DNA of 64,000 nucleotides from Phytoseiulus persimilis. Taxonomy: Eukaryota; Arthropoda; Arachnida; Mesostigmata; Phytoseiidae. The stretch spans positions 45,442,745-45,506,744 of the forward strand of contig CM075102.1 of the NCBI GenBank assembly GCA_037576195.1, read 5' to 3'. The notes below the pieces were generated by a model, which was given only the letters and a program-made list of their open reading frames with translations, searched no databases and was not told the DNA's origin. The translations under genes were made by a program, and so were the position numbers. This document shows, one piece after another, positions 26,520 through 40,000 of this stretch; position 1 is the first letter of the stretch; every line of letters begins with the position of its first letter.

Positions 26520-28193
26520 ATGGGGGACCTGACGACATCCGAGGTGAGTATAGAAAGTATGCTCAACTCTTGACAGTATTGTGGGTTAACTTCAAATCAG
26601 CCTTCCTCTTTCCCCTGTTCTCGTCGGGTGGCAGTGCTCCAGACGACTGAGGAATGAATACGGAATTTTCGAGAGCTCTCAGATAACTGAACGAGAAAAA
26701 CTCATACTGAGGGAAGAGAGGAAGGCCGAAGAGTAGCTCACTTCTCAATACGTCCGAACCTCTGCTGTCTTGATCATGAACACGGATGGACAAGAGAAAC
26801 TTTTTTCACGATCCGAAAATTCGGTTTCTTGTCCTACTGATCTGGGTCCGGGCTTGCCGAGCGGGAACTTTGGACCGGGGAAAACTAAATTGCGTCGTTC
26901 CATTCCAGTTTGTTGTCGACGAAGTCAGTACAACTATTCGCGAGGTGAGTTTGAGGAAGGATGTGCCTAGTTTGCAAAGTTCAGATGAACTCTCTGTTTC
27001 CCCGCACTTGCCATATCGATTCTTTCTGAACTGGACCGAAGTGGAAATTCAGTCGTACCCAGTGGATGTTTGGTGGCCTCGCTCTGAATGGAAGCGTGGG
27101 CCTCCCTACTGGACCACATTTTGTTGAATTCGAAGACATCATGGGCGGCAGTATTCCCCATTCTCAAGTGTGAAAATGTTTGGTGCCGGTTTCCGAACAC
27201 TCAGATGCAGTGCCCGAATAGAATGTGGATGTTCCTGCCTTGAATCACCTCGGCTGAATCGGTACGTGCACTAAGTGAGAGGCTGAAGCGGAGTCTCGAG
27301 GTCCGGAAAGCCGTTCTGAGCGATCTCAGACTGCACGGAAGATCCCGTTTCACTTCGTGGCGTATGGTCACCTGCACTTACCGCCCACTGACGCCCCTGC
27401 ATTAAGATGTATCAACGTCGATGTAGGTCAACTGTCGGTTAGAGCCTCCCATGTTATAGAACATGGGTGAGGCCAGTTCTGGGTCAAGGCCCGAGACTTC
27501 CGAAGTACAGGTATAAACTGTGGAACTGCAAGGCGTGTCGACTTCCGAGCTTGTCGCAGGTGCCCGACTTCCCCTACCGCTTTCTTGCCTGGTACGACCC
27601 CCCGATAAGGCGACCCGCTCTGTGATAGCTAGGTTTTCGATCCCCCTCTCATCAGATCGAACAGTCGAGGTTCTCATTTCTCGTTACGCTTCTCGTCGCA
27701 GGCCGTCGAGCGAATCATCGGTGGTAACATCTACCAGGCATCGAAGGTTCCTCAATGGACCAACACCACGGTGGAACACATACTTTCCCAGTTAACGAAG
27801 CAGAACAAAGAGCTGAAATACGTTGGTGAGTCAAAACTGATTTTGTGCTCTCCCTATCATCTTAGCAGTCACAATGTCTAGGCCAGCCGTTTCCTTGAGC
27901 CGAGATAAGAACCTCAGTTTTCCCCATGGTATCCAGTGACTTGTGTCATAATGCAGAAGACCGGCGCAGGTCTTCACACCGCCAGCTCCTGCTACTGGGA
28001 TAACACGACGGACGGTGAGCTTTCATTATCGAGATGTCGATTCGATGAGACCGAACTCTATGATGATGGGTGTGGTCGCGGATTCGATGTATATTTCCCT
28101 AAACTACGTTCATCATTTTCAGGTAGCTGCACTGTACGGTGGGAGAACAAGACCATGTATTGCATGGTCTCCGTTTTCGGTTTGGCTTTCTGA
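26520..28193 (+). CDS. DYNLT1: dynein light chain Tctex-type (DYNLT1/3 family)
   Basis: Five exons, 26520-26543, 26909-26944, 27702-27825, 27937-28014 and 28123-28193, give 110 aa, close to the usual 113. The first exon is only MGDLTTSE. The second is [12 protein letters not shown], the conserved first helix. The third carries [15 protein letters not shown]. The fourth has [19 protein letters not shown]. The last has [20 protein letters not shown], the conserved C-terminal strands. The family forms a homodimer that binds the dynein intermediate chain and cargo. All phases agree (0, 0, 1, 1). The 757-nt second intron is long for this gene block. The gene converges on GTF3C1. Confidence 0.95.
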
Positions 28194-28363
28194 ATACGAA
28201 TCGTTGACGTTTCTTGGCGAGAAGTTATCAGATGTCTTTTACAGCGTGCACAAACCCCAACGAACCTATGAGCGGCCAACCAATGCACACATCCCTATGT
28301 ATAAACAGAGAAATAGCTTCACAAGCTTCTGACGTTTAATTCAGTTGAAGCACCGGTGATATG

Positions 28364-28369
28364 AATAAA
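28364..28369 (+). terminator. poly(A) signal of the dynein light chain gene
   Basis: AATAAA lies 171 nt after the stop codon, in the right orientation, and before the convergent GTF3C1 3' end. Confidence 0.7.
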
Positions 28370-28476
28370 GTCTTTCCTCACTGTCAACCAGAACCGTCAT
28401 CGTTTTCGAACGGAATCTCTAGTTCCCATGAGACCCGGAATCAATCGTGCGTTTTCGGAGACATCAAACTAATTCG

Positions 28477-28482
28477 TTTATT
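28477..28482 (-). terminator. poly(A) signal of GTF3C1
   Basis: On the minus strand AATAAA begins 14 nt after the GTF3C1 stop codon, which implies a very short 3' UTR. Confidence 0.65.
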
Positions 28483-28496
28483 CAGCAGTTCGAATC

Positions 28497-31400
28497 TCAA
28501 CCAGGTAGATCAGTCCTGTGTTGGAGACTCGTTGTGAAAAATGAATTCAGGCGTAACATTCCTTCTTCGGTTGGCTCGTAGAACTTTATATCGTCAGTTG
28601 ACACCGAATCTTCCACAATATCCCGCCCGATCACGGGACTGCTGAACAAATCTACTTTCTCGAGGGCAGGCATTTGAAGGAATAACCGACGTATGCAGCC
28701 CAACTTGAGAAGTATGTCCAACAAGTCAATAACTTGGATGCTCGGCTCGATAACGGAACAAAACCTCTCCTGAAGATCCTCTTCGGTTATACCTGGGTGA
28801 TCACAGATGAACGAGAAAACAGCTAACAACATCTTGGTGAAAATGTGTACATTCAAACTACCGTCTGGGGATTTCCACATCCTCGGAACGAACAGTAGAG
28901 GCTTGCAGTTCTCCAGTTGAGCCGAAATGCATTTCATCTGTCGCCTCCGCTGCCGATGATTAATTTCCCTGCTGACTTCATTTGCTTGACTCTCCTGCTC
29001 CATGGCTGGTTCTCCAGCCTCGCTGCTTCTGCTGGATCGTCGAATGCGCTTCCTGGGAATCATATCGTCCATTGCATCTGATACTCTTTTGCGCATTTCC
29101 TTCGGTATGCGGTAACTTTTCACGAGCCACGGATTCGAATTCGTGAAAGCGACGAATCGTTTGTGGTTCACGCCGATGGACAACAAAACCTTCAAGTCGC
29201 AGAGCACAGTGGTGACCGCTTCCAGATATCTGAGTTTGCCCGATTGGATTATCCACAGCTGCTGTAAACTGAGACCGATTTCCTTCGAAGCCAGAACCAA
29301 TCTGTAAGTTCTCATTGCAAAGTCCAAATCATCGGAATCATATTTCTTCCGGTTGTCGAACTCTTTCTGAATGACCGCCTCCGCGTCAGAGACGCCTGAT
29401 GAAGGGTCGTAGTAGGTCTTGAGCTTCCGAATGATCTCGCTGTGCAAGTCGTTCTTCAAAATGTCGCCGCCTTTGACTTTATGTTGATAACAGCCGAAAC
29501 TAAGGTCCGTGGTTTCTCTCAAGGAGCACTTGAGCGGTAGAGGGTTCAATCTCATTTCCTCGTCATATCGAATGTTGTCCATATAATCCATCATCCGCTC
29601 CCGCGCAGCCAAGACGCTGCTCCTGCTGCTCTTTGCAATATTCTTCGGATTCAATTTACCACAACTCTTCCGGAACACGAACTCGATGGGACTTTCCTGG
29701 AACTCGTAGGATACAGCCGCAAAATCATACAAGGCCAGGTGAGCGAACAGGATCATGAGTGAAGGTGGAGGATTACTGTCGACGATGTCCATGGAACGGT
29801 CATGAGATACTCTTTGCATCTGTTGACTCATGGGATTCACGACCTCGTCGTGGTACCGAAGTTTTGTCATGAAGTACCACTTGAAACTCAAACTGTACGG
29901 AAGCGCCGGAAGATGGAGGATACGGTCGCAGGCTTTGTAGTTCTTGCTCTTCTTCCGGGCAATCATCTGACTGTCGGTCAGACTTTTCAGCACGACCCTC
30001 AAAAGAGGATCGGGGTATCGTTCGTATATGGTGTAGAGTAGGTATGACCAATTTGTTTTTCCGTCGAGAGCGAAGCTTGCGATGAGGATGGTCGCCACCG
30101 TAGCTTGATGAACATCGACGATATTCAGAGGCTCCCTGTATCGGAAAGTTGATTTTGATTCCTGCAGCTCATCGACTTCGAACGAATCCATCTGGTTCAA
30201 GTCGACGTCGGTTGAACACTTAACTCCTTGGCGAGACAACGAGTTCCTCGCAACTCCGATTAGTTCGAGGAAGAGTTTGTGCTTGATCTGTGCGTTCTGA
30301 CTGTCTTGAATGTCCTCGATTCGCTTCATGATGTCCGGTTCACGCATGATGTTGAACCGCATCGCTCGCGCCACGGCGTTCTTCTCTGGATATTTCAGGA
30401 GCTGGCGTAGCCGGCGAACGGTCGCTTGTTTCGTCTTGTCGTGACAGCTTTCAGGGAAGATTGAAAGGAGCAGATCACGTAGCTGGGAAGCGGGAACAAC
30501 GAGTCGACCGTGATCCGGGTACACGACCGAGCTCAATGTCTTCACGAGGAGAAGAATGTAGTCATGTTCTGCGAGCCATTTCACACGCTTGAGATTTTTC
30601 ATGTTTCTCAGAGCTTCGACATCTCGCTCGTCGAGTTTGACGGCTTTACGTACCTCTCGCTTATAAACACGTTTGTTCCTAATGATGAATTCCTTCCGTC
30701 TCTTCACAACGGGCTTCTTCGGCATCGGCATCGCTTTCGGTACCGCGAGAGCTCTCGTAGTACTCGGTCCCACGAGTTTGTCGTTTCTTTCATCTTCACT
30801 CTGAACTGCTGCTCGATCACCTTGAGAGCTGTCACGGTGTCCAGGTTTTCTTTGAATTTCTTGTGCGATTGACGCACGGCCGACCAATTCGCCCGCCGGT
30901 GAGCGTACAGCCCGGAGTCGAAGCCGCAAGCCCCCTGATGATCTCCAGGCGGGAGACCGCCATCTTCCAGACCTGCGCTGTCGAATTCGTAACGACGGGT
31001 GGCTTCGATCAGCTCGGGTTTCTGACCCGAAGGGTAGGCGACGTAGGTTTCCGACACGAGCTTGCTATACATTCCCAACGGTGGTGCTCATACAAATGTC
31101 TTCAACGCGACTCCAAAAAGAGAAAATATCTTCTTCTGTCTGCAAGAAGAACGATTCCAACAGGAAATCTTTCTCCTCGATGCCTGTCTTCAAGAATCCA
31201 GCTCGCCCTCTAGTGTCCATGATCGATATCTTTCTATTGAGGTAGAACCAGATCTGGTCTTTCTCCTTGTGTTTCTGCGGTCCGAACCGGCCCAAACCCA
31301 TATGGCTCAGAGTCGTGGCTTGCTCGTGTAACTGATACAGCCATCGTCGGTTAAAGAGCAGCAGGTCCCTCATCCCGTCCGGCAGGTACCTCAATAGGTA

Positions 31401-34400
31401 ATGCTGCTTGACCGGGTCGCCTAGGTACTCTTCGATACCTGGCACTTCGAACATGACGCTCGACAGTTGAACGAAAAGAGAGAGAGGACACAGCAGCCAT
31501 GCATCGCCGAGTATGCACCAGCCAGGGCGCTCGCATGCCAACGGTGGAATGAACTTCTTCCAGGACACTTCATCATGATAACTGACGATGGTGTCGAGAC
31601 ACATCGTCGGCAAGGCTATGTCGTTCGGGACCGTTCCGTCGTAGCTGTAGAGAAGGTAGTGAAGAAACTCGTACATCAACTTCGCTCTCCTGAACTTTGG
31701 TTTGTAGCCATATTTTTTCGCCATGGCTGGATTGGGTGCTGGGAAATTCTTCGAATGCACCTCATCTGTGATTGCCAATGACTCGCGGCCCCTGAACGTG
31801 TTGATCGCCTTGGTCTTCTCGTTGAGCTGCCACATCTGGATACAGCCTTGGACGAGCTCGTGATTGCCACTGACATCGGACGCGCAAATCATGAGCAACT
31901 CGCGTTCGCCTTTTCCAGTGTTGAGCTTACAGACCACCGTATTTATGTAGCCCGCTTCATCCAGCTTTTGCAGAATTCTTTCCAAGCTGTGTTTGCACAA
32001 CACATCTTTGAGCCCCGCTTCCTGTTCCTCTCGACGGAGTATCTTCAGGAGCCGATAGGGTTGAGGTATGACTTTCAGTTCTTTCGTAAGCTCCACAATC
32101 CGCACAGCACGACTCAGAGTTCGTTGGGTAGCGAAGCTCTTTTTGATATCGGTGTTCGTCGTCGACGAACTCTGTTCTCCTTCACCAGCCGTGATCGCGA
32201 GCAGCTCTGTCCTTTGTAGAGCAGGATAGTTCATTCGACTCACAACGTCGGCGTAGACTTTACTGACGTAAATGGTCACTTGCTGTCTCCCGACGGCGAC
32301 ACAATGAGAACTTATGGAGTTCTCCTTCTTGAGTGTCTTGATGATGTTCCGTATGAAACGCCGAGGCATGGCCAGATGGGAAGCCATTTGAGCCATGGTC
32401 ATCCCGGCTGCGCCGGATTCTTCGATCGCCTGTAGATTGGAGGGACTCAATGGTTTGTCTCACAGAAGGTGCTTCGGCTCTTCCGATGTCACTTTGGAGG
32501 TCACTGAACCTACCCGGTATCCACACTGCAGAGCGGAGTAGTTGAATGCGGTGCGGCTCCCATCGTATATCCGGTTTATCTGCGAAAACAAAGTCGCGTG
32601 TTCCTCAAGCCCTTCCATGTCGTCTTTGATGTCGTCGTCGTCATCGACTCCACCTTCTTCAAGTTTGGAGCTGACATCCTGAGCTGCCAGGTACTCCTCA
32701 TATGCTGTTCGATTCAGCTGAATTACCCTCGCCATTCGCACGGTTTGGGCTGTGGATAAGAGCATCGTCAATGAATGCCGGCGTCGTCGAGACGCCATCG
32801 GGAGCTGCCTTGAAATCCGAGGAAGTTATATTAAACATATCAATAACGGATCCGGAGAGGGAATTCTGCCTGCCTTTGGTTATGTAGTCAACGGGGGTCG
32901 CGTCGGGTCTGTATTGCCTCCAATCGATTGTCTTGATTTCAAATATATTCTTGTGGGATCCTCTGATGATGCGCTTGAAAACATAGCCGTGGATCACCGG
33001 CAGCTCGCTTTTCATTATCGAAACTTGCTCCCAGTTGTTCGGCTTGCGCAAAAGATACTCAGCAGCGTCGCGGATGACTTTCTCTTGCGGAGATTCGATG
33101 CGACGGAAGAACCTGAAGATGGGCAGAATCGTTCGAGGTTTAAAGACTGATGATCCTTCTTTCAGGCAGTCTCGAAACTTCAGATCCGGGAAGCAGTTAT
33201 TTTGAGAGGCTGCGCAAGAGTCTCGACAAACGAACCTTCGCAAGTGCAGTAGGTTCCCACTCTGCTGTTTTCCGGGGAGATTTATCCGACAGCCTTGGCC
33301 GACAACAACTCCATAGGTCGCCAGTTTCTTCTTATAGTAGAATATCGTTCCGGGACTTTCCCTGAGGACCTGGGGAAATCACTCCTCCGAGTGAGCGTCA
33401 GGCACTCACGCGTTCGAGAAGCTTCGTCAACTCCTGATTGTGTGAGCAGAGACACGATTTCCATCTCTGGATCGTCCCTACTAACGATGCGAGTATTTGA
33501 TGGATTCGCTCGTACCTTGATCAAACCGTTCGGTCCCGGGGTGATTTCTCCATTGTGCCGAGAACGTCCCACCCTCTCCAGAAGACAATACATGATGTCG
33601 CTCATCGATGAGATCTCGTCCAGCCTCACAGTTGGGCCGCATAGAGCCTAAAACGACAGGGAAACCATTCGTAAGCCTGACTGGTGCCCAACGGAAACAA
33701 TCAAGGACAAACAGGTGCCACTCGTACCTTTGAGCGAGTCGCTTGATCAGCAACAATCACGTGATCCCAACCGAAAAATTCCTCTGTCTGCTCAAGAGCT
33801 TGCAAGCTCGAGTCATCGCGAACCGTTTCTGCAATGGCATGCCCATCTTTGAAGTCATTCCTGAGAACAAATTATCACTCAACAGGGAATTATCCCACCG
33901 AAACTGTTGGGAACCCCGCGGTTCTGAGCTCAAGTCCTGAAACTTCAGGTTACCTGTGACGTCAACGCGTGTTTCATAGGTGGCACAACTCCCCATGATG
34001 ACACCTCCTGTTTTTACGGGCTAGAAGAACAGGAGTTCAGCGAGCCATCATACGGATCACATTCTTTCAGAAAAGAATACGGCAACCGGAATATGCGTTG
34101 AAAAAAATGAAGGTTCGAGGAAGGATCATGGGTCCCGTTTCTGAATTCTGGGTCAAAAAAGTTACGACAATTGGATTTCATTGCTCACTTCAAAAGGGTA
34201 AGGATCGACGCGAGGTGCGTAATTCGCTTTTGTCAAGTGGCCCATCTCATCCATGTATTCTTGAGACATTCGATCGAAAGTCACAATGTCGGGGCGCTTC
34301 TCGGGAAGCCGGTAAAATTGGAGTCGGGTATCGTACAGGATCTGCGAAAGGTAACGGAACTCTCGAAGTGAGTGTATGTTGATGACAGCGAGTAATTGAG

Positions 34401-34725
34401 TTTCTGAACCAAGATTTGTCACTCCGATCGTTCCGACCGATGTTCTTTTCTATCAACGAGTGCAATACCTTTGTCCAAATGAACTCTTTCAGCTGATCAT
34501 CGAGTTCACAGCCGCCCTGCTGAAGTTCATACCGTCGTTGCATGCGGACCTGGAGGTAGAACATATGAATTCAATGTCGACTCTCACTACTTTGCCGAGA
34601 AACGTTCCTCGACCATGTTGTGTTGGAATAATTCTAACCCATAGTGTCGGCAAGGTGGTGCCATCGAGCCCATCCAGAGCGATTTCCTCGACTACGTCCT
34701 CAGAGACTGTCAACAAGTTGAGCAT
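28497..34725 (-). CDS. GTF3C1: general transcription factor 3C subunit 1 (TFIIIC B-box-binding subunit)
   Basis: This is the largest subunit of TFIIIC, which recognises the B box of tRNA genes and recruits TFIIIB for RNA polymerase III. Firm exons: 34725-34639, 34549-34469, 34341-34189, 34020-33954, 33828-33728, 33647-33516, 33369-33236. An exon starts at 33112, another ends at 32514, then 32429-31080, and the last block runs from 31021 to 28497. The N-terminus has the family motif EIALDGLDGTTLPTLW. CLLERVGRSRHNGE is the conserved B-block-binding winged-helix region. Other landmarks are GLPPGDHQGACGFDSGLY, RVKWLAEHDYILLL (Myb-like) and the C-terminal LLKLGCIRRLF and IKFYEPTEEGMLRL. Two junctions are unresolved: one near 32870-32740 and one near 30850-30720, where the frame changes. 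Estimated length is about 1,670 aa, against about 2,100 in human. Its 3' end converges on the dynein light chain gene. Confidence 0.93.
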
Positions 34726-37000
34726 TCTTCTTCCGTTTCTACGGGAGGGTTTCAGTGATGAGAACCGTCTTTCTGTGTTTCCGCTCCGAACACTGCGCTC
34801 TGCAGAGCTCTCGACCAGCTGGCTGTTCACTTCGTTTCACCAAGACAATCTCTGAACAATCTTCGTTTGTCAGTCCTGAGCACAGAGACTGCATGGATGC
34901 ACAACTTCCGACATTCATGACCAGTTCAACAACACTGAACTACGAAGTCTTCTGATTTCGCGGTCCGACATTATTTTTGAAGTGCTCGACTCAGACGTTC
35001 GCTTGTTTGTTTACATTTGAACATCAGCTCTCTCCTAACCCTCCTCCCGTCATTTTTCGTATGTAGCTTTCCAAAAATCTTGGGCGGAATGGATGGTTAT
35101 TCGTGATGTATCGATATCAAATATCTCCACATTACACAAGTTGCGTCGAGGGAGAATCGTTCGAAGAGTTCAACGATACTGGATTATTACTTGAGAAATC
35201 GATGTTTGGAGTCGGTGGTCTCGGTGAGGCCCGCCTTCGAGCGATCTGCGTGAACTCGGGCTCTGGGCGAAGAAACGCCTATCCTGTGGAGTAAACCCCT
35301 GAGGCTAATCGGCGGCTGCCTGTTCAGACTCTCAGAATATCCAGTTTCCAGTCCTGGATCGACATTGGTTTCCAGGAGCTTCTCCGAATTTATTCCGGGC
35401 GCTGCCTGGGGGAATCAGGGGATTATTCCGCCTTCCATGACAGTGGATTCCGTGTAGAGCGATCGAGTCCATCAATGCGATTCGGAGTGATCTCCAAGAA
35501 CAGAGAGTCCGATGCGCCTCTGAGCAGCCTTCTTATGAGTCTGGAATGAAACTCCGTTAGGCGCGAGTCAGTTGCTCACTCAAGATTCGAACTTTCGAAT
35601 TTGGCGCCATCAGCGAATCGAACCGATTCACCTTTATTTCAATCAGAGTTCTCGCCTAGACTTCCCCACGGACTCGAATTATTGGAGTTCACCTAGCGGT
35701 TTGATATGAACGATGGAACGTTGAGATCATCATGATGTTCATATTCTCCAAAGGAGCAATTTGCGTATAACCGGAAACCATTCTCTGTGCTCGCGCCCCA
35801 GCGGAAGGCGCTGTTGCTCGTCGTTGTGAGTCCCTTCATGAATGATTCTTCCTGACGTATGTTGTGATGTTGGAGCGGGCGTGTGTGATGTTGTTTCTGA
35901 CTCTAGTATCAGTTTGCACCAGTTTTGAGAGGATAACGATCTGGGGGCGAAAGCTGTGACCCCGCTTGGAGCTGAGGCAAGTATTGCAAGTTCGAACGCA
36001 GCGCCACTGATTCTATGAACCGCACGAGACCACTGCCGTGGCCGTGTTTTGCTGGCGGCATGCACGGCAAGAGCAAGACACCACACACTCGCAGGCACGA
36101 ACACACTCACTGGTGGCCGCCGCCATTGGCACGTTGTATTCGGAACCCGCGACCAGTGAAAGCACATGTGTTCGAAATTCTACAAGTTGTGTTCTCCCAC
36201 AAGCGATTCAGTCTGAGTCAAAATGGGTGTTGTTAACGGGTACATCAGGGTACGTTACGCTTGCTACAGTTTCGTTCGTCCATGTCGCTCATCATAGCGG
36301 CATGAGGGAATGAACGAAGAACTGTCGTATTCCTCTCGCTCGAGAGATGCTCGACTGCTGACACGATGATCGGAACACCTGAGGAAGCTCCTCAAAGATT
36401 TTCGTTGGCACATCGTACTGCCCCTGAATGTAGAGCGTCGTCGCAGATTTCTTCCCGCTTCGCTTAGCTCACGAGGACGAAAGATGCGAGACGCATTCCA
36501 CACTCGGAACTGAATCGTTTGCATTCGAGACTTCTGTGCGAGAATGGAGGGGGATGGCTTGCTGCGAACGAGGCGAATTCGGAACAGAAATTGAAATTAA
36601 AGGAGTGGACGGCGCTGACGGGATTGGTATTTCGGAGTCGCTGAATTCAGATGTCGTTCCGGTCCGCTGTTGGAATCTTACATTCATGCGGTTGAGGAAT
36701 TCCGTGCAGAGGATTCTTACGTATAGCAAACCATTGAACAAGGCGGAGCAGGTTTACTTGTGGGCGAGCTTTATTCGAGAGAGACCCCAATCGTTTTCTG
36801 TAGTTTGCTGCTACCGGTCGCTCACGTGTCCGAGATGCTTCACCCCGGTGCTGGTTGGAGCAGAGGCATTCTGTGCTCAGCACGAAAAGTTTTTGTCTTC
36901 TCGACCCGATATGACTCCTGCTTTTCAAGGAGCATTTCAGAATCGGGCACCGAAGCTCAGAGCCTTCCGGAATCTAAGGTTCGAATCCTAATATTTCCAG
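34726..37000. other. head-to-head intergenic region, GTF3C1 / XPOT
   Basis: About 2.3 kb lie between the two divergent start codons. The XPOT start directly follows an acceptor (TATTTCCAG), so this interval must also contain at least one XPOT 5'-UTR exon, which I could not place. Open frames at 35739-36167 and 36536-36991 show no family resemblance. GGTTCGAATCC, a perfect B-box consensus, lies at 36978-36988. Confidence 0.5.
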
Positions 37001-40000
37001 ATGGAGGAAGTGGTCCGAGCTTTCCTGAGCACGGGGGATGCTGACGCTCATCAACGCGCTGTCGACTACTTTGAAGAACTGAAACGCTCACGCGATGGTT
37101 GGCGACAGAGTCTTGAAACCGTTATTGGGAGCCAGAATTTGTGAGTATAGTTAAACTCTTCCTTCGAAACTCCTGTGTCTGTTGCCCTCGAGTGATCAAA
37201 GCTTCTCCTCTTGATCCTCGATGGAATCGGCTCGCCATCACTCGACGCTGAGCATCTGCTACCGATCGTTTCAGGGACAGTGGCTCTATTTTCTTCTATC
37301 TGAGCGTGATCGAGCACCACGTCAAAGTTCAGTACGCTTCGGCAGGAGAAGATGAGCAGAGGTTGTTTCGCACATTTTTCGAAGAGTGGCTAGCCCGTGC
37401 CGGACAACGGAAATCGGAGGTGTTTGTTGCCAATAAATTTGCACACATCGTCAGCCAAATAGTGCTCATAGACTTCCCCACTCGATGGGGAACGTTTTTC
37501 AACGACTTGCTGCGGCTCACTACGCAGCTGGGATGGGATCTATACTTGCGTATTCTGACTGCGATCAATCAGAATATCGCCGAGAGAGAGGTTCAGAGGA
37601 CACCCGCGGAAGCGGCGCGAGGAACGCTGATCAAGGACACGATGAGGGATACTTGCGTACCGCAATTGGTCGACTCGTGGTACAACATATTGGTAAGTTC
37701 CAACCAGCTGATGATCCCCGAATCTCCCGAGTCCATGATCCGGTCACCTTATCTTTTCGACTGCGGAAATTCCAGATGACTGCCGGCTGTCCGTCGTCTG
37801 TGTTAGCACAGTGCCTGATGACAATTGGCATGTACGTTTCTTGGATAGACTTGAATCTGATCTGCAATGCACGCTTCATGCAAGTCTTGGTGGACTGCTT
37901 CTGTCGGCAAAACGAAGTTAGAGAAGCAACAATTGATTGCATCACCGAAATAATCCACAAAGGAATGGAGCCTGCACAGAAAATTCAACTCGTCATCAGC
38001 ATTCTCGACGTGTTCCAACCAAGCCTCCAGAACGTGACGCCCTCGACCGCCGACGAAGATATAGACTGCGTGATTAAACTGTCGAAAATGCTCAACTTCA
38101 TGACGAGTCAAGTCCTGATCGCTTGCACGAAGTGAGTATTTTTCATCTCGACTGAAGTGTTCCACTGCGATACGAAGTCACTGTGTGGATGTGGCGTCTC
38201 GTCATGGAATGGGAGACGCGGCTTGAAGAGAACATTGATTCTACACGAGAATTGATCGGAATTTTATCACTCTTTCCAGACTCATGACGAAGAAAAGCGA
38301 CCCACAAGATGATCGAGCAAATATCATTTGTACCGGCCACGAAGTCATAGAGCAGCGCTTGTTCCCCATAATCGAGAAATATTTTGCCCATCCCGACGAT
38401 GACGTCTCCGGCGCGGTGACAGAGTGCATTCGCGAGTATCTGCAATACATAAAACAGAAGCCATACGGCGAAATCCAGAGAGATATCGTTCGGAGGACTC
38501 TGTTCGTCATCGTGAACAAGTACAAATTCGACGCTGACTACGACTTCGACTCGAACGGCGGTGACGAGGCCGATTTCATCGAATTCCGGCGCACATTGAA
38601 AGTCCTTTTCGACAACATCTCGCAACTCGACAGAGATTTAGTTGTGTGCTCCGTCCGGGAGCTCTTGCGAACCACGCTGCCGAACTGGAAGACGTTGCCG
38701 TTCCAGGACGTGGAGAACGCAATCGCATTTCTCTACCTGCTATTCGAATCCTCAGCTCACGAAAACGACGTAATTTCCTTAATGATCGCTGACCTCGTCG
38801 CTAGTGAGGTTTCAAACCATCCGCACGTATCAGTGAGGCTACAGTTCTTCGAAACTTGTGGAAGGTACGACAAAGTGCTCACTGGCCAGATGTTGCCCCC
38901 TGTCATTGCCGCATGCCTGGATGGTCGGGGACTCCGAGCCACCGATCCCACAGTGAGATCTCGCTGCAGCTACCTCTTTGCGAAAATAATCAAAACCTCG
39001 AAGGCTCAGCTCGAAGGCTATGCAGAAGAGATCCTCGTTCGACTCCACGACCTTCTCCTCCTGCCGCAGTTCAATCAGCTCAACGATGGCAGCCGTCTTT
39101 CAAACGATGATCAGTTGTACCTTTACGAGGCCACTTCGATTCTAGTCATTTCGAGTCAGTTCACCGCTGATAAGAAAGAATCCCTCTTGAGGCAATTGCT
39201 GACCCCCGTAATCCAGAGCTACACAATGTACACGACTCAACTGAACATGGTGCCGGAACCGCATCGCAACCGCATGGCGGATCTGATGAGCCACGCGATC
39301 CATCTGACTTCGCGCACCAGCAAAGCGTTCAGCAACAGCCAGACGATGCGTGCTTGCAACTGCGTCAAGATCTACACGGACGCCATCTCCATCTTCGGCA
39401 AGACGCTCTCGTTGACCAAGGCCGAGGATCCAGCGGTCACACTCATCCATTCAGCGTTGCGACAATTCCTCCATCGCATGGTCGTCTGTTTAGACAGCGA
39501 AGACATACTGCCGCTCCTGACGCATACTCTCGCAGCCCTGTTGGGTATACATGTCCCGATTACCCATGATTTCAACCTGGCCGAGCGGTCACGACCCCTG
39601 CAAGAAACCATACCGCTCGTCACTCAGATTCTGGCCAAATTCAAACGAGATTGCTTTCCGCTGATGAGTGAGCTTTTCCTCCCGACGGTGGATCTGATAT
39701 TCAAGTGCCTCGAAGTTCCAATTGAAAGCAGCGAACTGGTGTCTTTGAAAGAGAGACAAATGCTTCAGCGGGCGTACTTCAACTTCATCGCCGCCATGCT
39801 AGCCTCGGACGTCCTGACCGACGTCATACTGAGTCTGGACCGCCAAAGGCTCGAGCAGGTGCTGACTTCCATAATTCACGGTGCGGTGAATCTGCCGGAT
39901 CCGGTGTCTCAGAAGACCTGCTTCGTGATTCTCCGCAAGATGGTCGAGACTTGGGGGAAGAACTCTGATAATGTCGTTTTCACGCGTTTCCTCTACGATG

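Noticed and set aside
26786-26908. signal-peptide-like frame beginning [11 protein letters not shown] before the dynein light chain exon
   Set aside because: A proper acceptor (CATTCCAG) at 26901-26908 separates it from the conserved FVVDEV exon, and the MGDLTTSE exon upstream provides the expected N-terminus.
33420-33515. extra GTF3C1 exon reading DDPEMEIVSLLTQSG
   Set aside because: Joining the flanking exons directly (donor after 33516, acceptor before 33369) keeps phase 0 and matches the family without it, so it reads as intron.
36945-36990. tRNA-like gene around the B box at 36978
   Set aside because: An AGCTCAGAGC A-box-like piece lies only about 20 nt from the B box, too close for a tRNA, and no acceptor or anticodon stem can be formed.
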